This document shows positions 36,183-45,500 of a DNA stretch of 64,000 bases, piece after piece (position 1 is the first letter of the stretch; the number at the start of each line of letters is the position of its first letter). The DNA is taken from contig NZ_BCFL01000025.1 in assembly GCF_002217755.1 (NCBI RefSeq), positions 241,356 through 305,355 on the forward strand. The letters are read 5' to 3'. Under the pieces are notes generated by a model that was not told where the DNA came from, ran no database searches, and saw only the letters and a program-made list of their open reading frames with translations. The translations under genes and the position numbers were made by a program. The DNA comes from Streptomyces hyaluromycini. Its GTDB lineage: Bacteria > Actinomycetota > Actinomycetes > Streptomycetales > Streptomycetaceae.

Positions 36183-36560
36183 TCACGGCTCCCGAATTCT
36201 CTCCAGCAGAGCACCCAGATCTGCGGTTGCACGGATGCAGAATTCCTGATCGGCACACTTGAGATCCGTCAGGACCCCTACATAACCCTCTGCGGCTTGC
36301 GCGAATTCTCGGCTCAGCCTCTGCGGCATGATGACCCAATTTCTGGCCGAGAAGTCCACCACCCATTCGACGTCCCCCTCGAATGCCGCCACAATCCGCT
36401 GGAGATCGTCGCGCACCTGATCCTGCGGGTCGACATAGCGCCACGCGATCATCGGCGGACGAACAAGCGCGTCAAGGGGGTCACGCCCGACGGACATCCT
36501 GAACCATTGGACCGTCCCTCGGACCCTCAAGGCATGCAGCACGTCCGCGGAGTCGATCAT
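36183..36560 (-). CDS. Candidate immunity protein for the RHS toxin
   Basis: 125-residue soluble protein (IDSADVLHALRVRGTVQWF ... LERIREP) with no recognisable family and no signal peptide. Its ATG overlaps the RHS stop by four bases (ATGA), the standard position of an immunity gene after a polymorphic toxin. Base and codon use are less GC-biased than in the flanking genes, as in the toxin tip, so the two probably arrived together. Acidic and mixed helical/strand composition fits immunity proteins. The role is inferred from position only. Confidence 0.7.
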   Translation of the reverse strand: MIDSADVLHALRVRGTVQWFRMSVGRDPLDALVRPPMIAWRYVDPQDQVRDDLQRIVAAFEGDVEWVVDFSARNWVIMPQRLSREFAQAAEGYVGVLTDLKCADQEFCIRATADLGALLERIREP

Positions 36561-39500
36561 GAAAAGTCCCCGGCGAAACCCGGACGCCCGAACCTGAGAC
36601 CCGGATTGAGCGACTTGATCATCTTCATGAAATCACCCTGCGGAATCGCTTCGGAGCTCATTCGCGGATCGTACACATAGCGCCCGTCAGTATACACCTG
36701 ATGATAGTTGTATTCGACGGTGGTGCCGCCTTCAGGGACCAGCAAGGTCTCGCCTTCACCCTTCAGGGAGATTATTTTCCCCTGACCGCCTGCAGCTCTG
36801 AGAAGATTTTCCGCGATTTCGGAGCAGTCGAAACCACTCACATGAATGGGCTGCTCTGCCATCGCCCGCATGACGGCTTCGTTCGGCGGATGATTCGGGT
36901 TGGGACTACGGAATCCGAGGGGGTTCTCGCCCGACCCGCCCGACCCATCCGGTTCCTCCGGCTCGGACGTGCAGCCGCCGGTCGACGGCGGGTTCGCCGA
37001 GCCGCCGCCGGCCCCGCTGCCGGTGCCGCTGCCGGTGGCGGTCTGCGCGGTCGTCGTGTCGTGATCGTCGGTCGCTGTGGAGCTGGTCGCGTCGTGGCCG
37101 GCCGCCGCGGCGGCGTCCTCGGCGGGGGTGGTGCCCAGGATCGGGGTGGAGTTGGTGCCGCCGAGGTTCTGGTTCTTGGGGCGGGTGGGGATGCCGTTGG
37201 CACCGCAGTCGTCGTCAGCGGAGGCTGCCAGGGCGAAGACTTCCCCGATCGCCCCGACCGCCGCGGCTTCGGGGGCGAAGAAGAGGCTTGCGCCGAGGGC
37301 GAGGCCCAGGACGACGGCTCCGCCGACCGCCCAGGCACTGGTGTGTGAGGAGGAGCCGTATGCCAGGGCGCCGCCGGTGGCCACGCCGTGCAGGTGGCCG
37401 TTGCTCGTAGTGGAGCCGGACCCGGAGCCCGAGCCCGAGTCATAGTCGTCCGAGGACGGGGAGTGCGAGCGCGGGCTCGAATAGTCCTCGTCCATGGCGT
37501 CGTTGAAGTCCTTGTTGAACTGCCGCTCCCAGGCGTCCTGCTGCTGCTTCAGGGCCTTGTCGTCGGCGGCGTTCTTGGCCTCCTGGGCGCGGGCCTTCGC
37601 CGCCCCGATCGCCCACTGCTGCTGCGACCACGCGAGCATCCGGCCCATCTGGCCCGCCTGCCAGTTCTTGAGCCAGGCCTGCATCTGCTCGTAGGCCTCC
37701 TCCTGGGCCTTGATGTCGTCGCTGGTGCAGGCGTCGTGGCCGCTGGGGTCGATGTTGTCCAGCGGGTCGTCATCGGCGTACGCGTAAGGGTTGGCGTTGA
37801 CCGCCGGGATGGGCGCGTTGGTGGCCGAGTCGGCGCTGGTGAACGCGCCGTTGGCGGGGTCGTACCAGCGGCTGGCGGTGTTGACCTGGCCGGTGGCGGA
37901 GTCGGTCCAGCCGCCCTGGTAGCCGAGGGAGGTCTGGGTGCCGCTGGAGGCGGTGCGGCGTCCGTAGGCGTCGTAGGCGGTCGAGCCGGTGAGGGCGCTG
38001 CCGGTGGCGGTGAAGCTGCCGGTGACGTCGCCGTGGCTGTTGGACAGTGCCAGGGCGGAGCCGGTGCCGTCGGCGGCGGAGGTGGACAGGAGGCCGCCGC
38101 CCGCGTCGCGACCGAAGTTCTGGGCGCCGTCGGAGACCTGCGTGTTGGTGGCGTCGGCGTAGCTGAAGGTGGCGGTGCGGCTTCCGGAGGTGGCGGTGGC
38201 GAGCCGGCCGAGACCGTCGTAGGTGTAGCCGAGGCCGATGCTGGAGGCCGTCACCTGGTCGAAGGCGTCGGAGGTGTAGGTGGTCGTGGTGCCGCCGCCG
38301 GTGACACTCGCGGTGGTGCCCCGGGCGGTGTAGCCGTAGCTGGTGGTGGCGGAGCCGCTGGAGACGGAGGTCAGCTGGTTGCGGGCGTTGAAGGTGGCGG
38401 TGGAGCTGCCGGCGGTGGTGCGGTTGCCGTTGCCGTCGTAGCCGTAGCCGGTGGTGCCGGATCCGGTGGTCGCGGACTTCAGGCGGCCGGCGTAGTCGTA
38501 GTCGTAGCTGCTGGTGCCCGACCCGGCGGTGCCGGTGGTGGTCAGGGTGGCGATCTGGCCGTCCGCGTTGTACGTGTAGGCGGACGATGCCTCGGTCGTC
38601 CCGGAGGGGGAGCTCAGGACGTCCGACTTGAGCTGGTGGAGCGGGGTGTAGTCGTAGGCGCGGGTCGCTCCGCCGGTGCCGTAGGCGATGCTCTTGACCT
38701 GGCCGACCTTGTTGTAGTCGAGGGTGGCCGTCACCCCGGTCAGCGGGTCCGTCTCGCTGTTGACCTGCTCGTCGGCGTTGTAGCCGAAGGCGGCGGTGCC
38801 GGTCTTGTCGGTGCGCGTGGCGATGGCGCCGTTGGCGTTGTAGGTGTAGGCGGCGGTGCCGGACGGGCCGGCCATGCCGACGACGAGTCCGCGGTCGTCG
38901 TAGGTGAACGTGTCCGTGCCGCCGGGCGCGGAGACCGCGTTCGGCCGGCCGGCCGCGTCGTAGCCGAAGGTGCGGGCCGTGGTGGCCGCCTCGGCTCCGG
39001 TGCCGGTCTGCGAGGTCAGCTCGCTGTTGGCGTCGTAGCCGTAGGTGAGGACCACTCCGCCGGGACGGGTGACGCTGTGCGTTCTGCCGTCGGCGTCGTA
39101 GCCGGTGGTGGTGGTCCGGTCGGCGGCGGAGGTGAGGCCGGTGACGCCGGGCAGGACGCTGGTCTCGGGCAGGCCCAGGGAGTTGTAGGTGTAGTAGGTG
39201 TTGTTGTTGTCGGCGTCCGTGTAGCGGGTCTCGCTGCCCGCGGCGTCGTAGCCGAAGGAGGTCTTGATGGTGGTGGTGGCGTCGGCCGGCTGGCTCTGGC
39301 TCACCATCCGGTTCAGCGCGTCGTAGGCGACGGTGGTGGTGTGCAGCCGGGCGTCGGTGGCCGAGGTCTGGTTGCCGGCGGCGTCGTAACCGTAGGAGGT
39401 CGTGCTCAGCGCGTTGCCGGCCGCGTCCAGCTTGGTGGTGGAGGTGAGCCGCCCGGCCAGGTCGTAGGCCTGGGTGGTCTTCGTGCTGTCGGCGGCGGTG

Positions 39501-42500
39501 GTCGTGGTGAGCGCGCCGGTGGCGTCGTAGGCGTAGCCGGTGACGTTGCCCAGCGGGTCCTTCGTGGTGAGCGGTTCGCCGAGCGCGTCGTACGTCATGG
39601 CGGCCGTGTTGTGCAGCGGGTCCTCGACGGAGGTCAGGTCGCCGAGCCCGTCGTAGCCGTACCCGGTGGTGTACGCCGCCGCGGTGGGGGTGCGCTCCAC
39701 CTGGGTGCTGGTGATCTGGCGTCCGAGCGGGTCGTAGGTGGCCTCGGTGCGGGCCCCGGTCGGATCGGTGGTGTTCAGCGGCTCGCCGTCGGTGTCGTAG
39801 CCCGTGTGGGTCACACGGCCGCCGGGGAGGGTCTGCTGCACCATGTCGCCGAGTTGGTCGTAGACGTACGACGTCTGGTTGTGCAGCGGGTCCGTCTTGG
39901 TGAGGAGGTCACCCAGCGGGTCGTAGGTGTACGACGTGGTCGGGGTGACAGAGCCGGCGCCGTCCGGGGAGGTGTAGGCGGGCTGGGAGACGGCCGCGAC
40001 ACGGCTGTCGGCGTCGTAGGTGGCGGTGACGATCCGGCCGTCGGGGTCGTCGGACTCCACCTGGTCGCCGAAGGTGTTGTAGCCGGTGCTGGTGACGGCC
40101 ACGGTCTGCTGGGCCGCCGCACCGCCGGTCTCGGTGCTGACCGGGGGTGCGGCGGTCGTGGTGAGCTGTCCCGCCTCGTCGTAGGTGTAGGTGGTGGTGT
40201 AGGCCGCGGCGGTCGCCCCGGCGGCGTTGCCGCGCGGGTCGGTCTCGGTCCTGGGCAGACCGCGCTGGTCGTAGGTCCAGGTGGTGGTCAGCGGTGCGGA
40301 TCCGGCGGTGCCGCCGGAGCTGTAGAGCGCGGCGGCTTCGGTGGCGGTGAGGGCGCGGTTGTAGACCTGCGCCTTGCCGACCGAGCCGGTGAAGTACTGG
40401 GCCGCGGCCCCGGCGGAGTAGCCGCGGCCGATGACCAGCGGGCCGGTGCTGGCGATGGGTGTGGTGTCGGTGGCGGTGCCCTGGGCGGCGCCGTTGACGT
40501 ACAGCGTCATCTTGCCGGTGCCGGCGTCGTACGTGCCGAGCAGATGGGTCCAGGTGTTGAGGGTGGGCGCCGCCGTCGAGGTGGCGGCCGCCAGAGTGGG
40601 CGCGGCCACGTCGGTGGTGGCCCGGTCGAAGGCCCAGCGGCCGGCGGTCGGGTTGTAGTCGAGTGAGAAGCCGGCGGCCTTGGAGCCCTGCTGGGCGATG
40701 ACGGTCTGCCAGGTGCCGCTCGGTGTGCTGGTGATCTTGGCCCAGGCCCCCACCGAGAAGCTCTTGGAGGTGTCGACGACCTGGCCGGCGGTGGTGATCT
40801 GACCGGCTCCGGCGAAGACGGCCGAGCCGCCGTTGTCGGTGGACCAGGTGGTGCCGGTGTTGAGGGTGCCGACGTTGCCGGTGCCGGAGTGGTCGGCGGC
40901 GGTCGGGCTCTCGCCGTCGTCCAGCTTCCACCAGCCCGCCGCGCCGAGCGAGGCGGGGGACTCGCCGGTGGTGGTGGCGGAGGTGTACAGCTGCTTGATC
41001 TCGTTGTCGCTGAGGTCGCGCTGGTACATCTGGACGTCGCGGATGCGCCCGGGGAAGAAGTTGACGGCGGCCCCGGCCGCCTTGCCCCGGCCGATCGCGA
41101 CCCCGCTGGTGCTGGCGACAGGGGTGCTGTCCGTCACCTGGCCCGTCGAGCCGCAGGTGGAGCAGGTTCCGCTCACCTGGACGCCGTTGACCCAGAAGTT
41201 CATCCACCCGAGGCCGGCCTCGTACTCGCCCACCAGATGGGTCCAGGTGCCGGCCGTGGCCGCCGTGGTGGCGGTGGCGTTGTAACTGGTGGCGGTGGCG
41301 GTGTCGTCGCTGGGGCGGACGAAGCCCCAGGTCTTGGTGGTGTGGTTGTACTCGATCTGGAAGGCGCTGTTCTGGGCGCCCTGCTGGCTGACGACCGTGT
41401 AGTCCTTGGTCGTGCTGGTGGCGTTCAGATACGCCCACGCGGAGACGGTGAAGTCCTGGGTGGTGTCCACGACCGGGGTGCCGCTGGTGAGGACGGCTCC
41501 CGTGGTGCCGTTGAACTGGGCGTAGTTGCCGCCGGACGGGCCCCAGGCCACGCCGGTGTTCGGGGTGCCGGTGAAGCCGTTGCCGCTGGAGTCGGCGGCG
41601 GCGGTGTTGCCTTCGTCGAGCGGCCAGTAGCCGGTGGCGCCGGTGTTGTCGGTGCGCACCGACTGCGAGGTGGGGTTCCCGGTGGTGTCGTAGGAGTAGC
41701 CGACCTGGCGGGTCTGGCCGTCACCGGTGAGCAGTTGGGACAGGACGTTGTCGTCCGGGTCGAAGGTGTTGACGGTGACCCGGTCGACTCCGGCGGGGTC
41801 GACGGCGGTGCGGGTGGTGCGGTCGGCGGCGTCGACGGTGTACTGGGTCTGGCGCATGCAGGAGGTGCTGGTCCAGACGTCGCATTCCCAGGTCAGGTTG
41901 CCGGCGGCGTCGTAGTCGTACGCCTTGTCGGTGACCGCGGAGGAGGTGCCGGAGGCGACGGTCTCGGACTGGAGCCGGTCGTCGTCGAAGTAGCTGTAGG
42001 CGGTGGTGCGGCCCATGGAGTCGGTGACCGAGGCGAGCCGGCCGGCCGGGTCGTAGGCCCGGGACTCCGTCACGAGGTCCTGTGCGTCGGAGGGCGCGGT
42101 GGGGTCGCCGGTGAAGCCGGTGAGCGTGGTGGTGAGGAGCTGGCCGGTCGCCGAGTAGTCGTACCGGTAGGTGTTCCCGCCCGGGTCGGTCTCGGTGGCC
42201 TGCCGGCCGAAGTCGTCGTAGGTGTAGTGGGTGACCAGGTTCGCCGGGTCGGTGACGGTGGTGACCCGGTCGTGGTCGTCGTAGCCGTAGCCGGTGGTGC
42301 GGGTGGTGTCGTGGCCGGTGGTGTCGGCGGTCGATCTGCCGGTGAGATCGCCGTCCGCGTCGTAGCTGTAGGTGGTCTTGGGGGTGTGGACGATGCTGGT
42401 GACGGCATCGGTGGTGGACTGGTCGGTGACGGTCCAGACGCGGTCCAGGGCGTCGTAGGTGTACTTGGTCTGTACGCCGCCGACCAGCGCCCCGGTGGTC

Positions 42501-45500
42501 GAGTTGAAGGTGACGGGGTAGGTGTCGGAGCTGACCGCCTTGGTGGTCACCCGTCCGAACACGTCGATGCTGTAGTACGTGGTCTGCCCGGAGGGGTCGG
42601 TCTGGCTGCACAGCCGTCCGATGGCACCCGAGTCGCAGTACTGGTACCTCGTGACCTGCCCCTTCGGGTCGGTGACCGAGGCGAGCATGCCGTAGAGCTC
42701 GGTGTGGACGACGCCGTTTCTGTCGGTGAACTTCTCGCCGCCCGCGTAGTACCGGTATCGGACGGTCCGCCCGTTCGGGTAGTCCGCCGTCGGGGGCGTG
42801 GTCACCGAGGCCAACGCGCCGAACGGGGTGTAGGTGTACGCCGTGCGGTAGGCCGGGTTCGCGGTGCCGGTGGCGCCGGATCTGGCGTCGGCGGCGTAGA
42901 GCACCTTGCCGTTGAGCGGGTCCATCGGGTCGGACGCGTTGGTGTGGTAGCTGAAGTAGGAGGTCTGGCAGGAGTTGGCCTGCCGGCAGGTGGTGGTCGT
43001 CAGCACGTTGCCGTACGCGTCGTGCTTGCGGGTGACGGTGTGCCCGTTCGGATCGGTGCTGGCGTCCTGGAAGCCCAGGGAGTCGTACGCGTACGTCGTC
43101 TCGCCGCCCCGCGCGTCGGTGACGGCGGTGGTGCGGTTGCCGTTGGACGGGTCGTAGGCGAAGGTCTCGGTGTGCTGCGCGGGGTCGGTGACGGTCAGCG
43201 TGGTGGAGGGCATCAGCGTGGTGGCGGAGCCCTTGGCCTTGTACAGGCCGAGGCCGGCTTCGACGGCGGTCAGGTCGAGGTCGGTCTGGTAGACGCCGAC
43301 CTGGCCGATCTCGCCGTTGAACCAGCCCTGTGCGGTGGTGGGCGGCTTGGGCCAGGAGCCCGCGATGTAGCCGGCGCCCACGGTGACGTTGGTCTCGCCC
43401 CAGGTCGCGACCTGGCCCGCGATGGTCTTGCCGGTGCGGGTGGCCTGGGTCTGGCCGTCGAGCGACAGGGTCTGGGTGGTGCCGGTGGCGGTCATTTCGA
43501 CCAGGTGCCAGTTGCCGTCGTTGACGGCCGCCTTTGAGGCCATCGGGGAGGTGGTGCCGTCCCAGAACTGGCCGCGCAGCAGGCCGTCCGTGCCGATGTA
43601 GAGGGCCGGCGTGTAGCTGGTGGGCACCGAGCCGATCTGGCCGTTCTGGTACGAGAACAGCACTCCGCCGGCCTGCTTGGTGTTGAACCACAGGGCGACG
43701 GAGGCGTTCCCGGTGCCGTCGTCCAGGGCGCCGGCCGGCAGGGTGAGGTAGGAGGAGGTGCCGTTGAACCCGGCGGCGCTGTCCCCGCCGGGTCCGAAGA
43801 TGCCGGGTTCGCCGAGCATGACGTCGTTGTAGATGCCGTCGGCGGAGCCGGCCGGCTTGTCGATGCCGTACTGGTTGACGGCGGTGAGACCGGCGGACTC
43901 GGTCATCGGGTAGTCGTAGGCGGGCCGGGTGCCGCGTACGACGCCGTAGTAGGAGTCGTTGCCGCCGGTGGTGACCGGGTCGGCCAGCCCGTACGTGCCG
44001 CCGTCGGCGTCGGTGACGGACGAGGCGCGGTCGGTCAGGGCGTTGTAGCTGACGGCCAGCGCGGTCTTGCCGGACGGCAGCGTGGTGCCGGTGAGCTCGG
44101 CGGCGGCCAGGGTGCCGGAGGCGTACTCCTGCTGGACGGCGGGCAGTCCGAGCGGGTGCTGGAGGAAGGAGACGTCCTGGATCTGGCCGCTGAACCAGCC
44201 CAGGGCGTTGCCGGTCGGGACGGCGGGCCACGATCCGGCGAGTTCGCCCGCGCCGACGGTGGTGTACGGCTGGCCGCTGACCGCGATGGTGTGGGTGCCG
44301 GTACTGGTCCGGGTGGCGGCCTGGGCGCCGTCCAGGAAGAGGGTCTGCGCGGTGCGGGCGCCGGAGAGCACCACGTAGTGCCACTTGCCGTCGTTGACGG
44401 CGGCGGCCGTGGTCATCGGGGAGGCGGCGCCGTCCCAGAACTGGCCACGGAGCTTGCCGTCGGTGCCGATGTAGAGGGCAGGCGTGTAGTTGGCGGTGAC
44501 GGCGGTGCCGGCCTTGGCGCTCTGGTACGAGAAGAGGGTGCCGCCGGCCTGCGTGGTCCTGAACCACAGGCCGATCGCGAGGTTGCTGCTGGAGGCCACC
44601 AGGTTGTCGGGCAGCGCCATGGCGGAGCTGGTGCCGTTGAAGGAGGCGGCGGTGGCGGGAGTGCCCGCGAGGGCGCCGGTCTGGCCGAGGGTGACGTTGG
44701 CCAGCGTGGCGACGGTGGTGCCCTGGTTGACCACGACCGAGTCGGCGGCGGTGGTGGAGCCGGTGGCGTCGCCGAGGCGCCAGTAGTCGGTGGGGTTGGA
44801 GTCCTGGACCATCGACACGAAGTGCGATCCGGAGCTCGTGCCGGAGGTGTACGCGTACTGGGTGCAGGCGGTGGATGTGGTGGTGCTGGTGGCCGGCGGG
44901 CACACCGAGGTGAGGTCGTCGGCGGCGTTGTAGCCGTACGACCAGGGGTGGGTGACGCCGGCCACCGTACGGTCGGTGGCGGTGAGGACGTGCGGAACGT
45001 TCTTGACCGTTCCGTCGGTGGCCGTGATCTGCTGGACGCCCCAGGTCAGTTCGAGCAGCACGGTCTGGTCGGGCTGGCTGTCGGTCGCCCCGTCGTTGAA
45101 GCCGTTGTCCTGGTCGACGGAGTATCCGGCCTGGACGGGCTCGGTGACCTTGAGCGTGCTGCCGTCGGGCAGGGTGAGGGTGACCGGTTTCCAGGTGATG
45201 TCCAGGCCGTGGCCGTCGCGGTTGCCGTACTCCCTGAGTCCCCAGTAGGTCTGGCCCGTGACGGGGTCGGTCGCCGGCGTGGTGAAGATGTACCGCATGC
45301 CGGACTTCTCGGTCAGCATGAAGCCCGAGCTGCCGTGGGCGGCCGGCGGGGCCGAGAGGACGGCGTAGTCGCCCGCCGGGGGGCTGTAGGTGCCGTCGCC
45401 GTTGGCGCCGAACCGCTCCTGGCGGCCGTCGGCCATCGTGATGACGATGTTGCCGGAGCCGTCGTCGTCCGTGGTCGCCCGCATGTCCAGCATGGACGAC

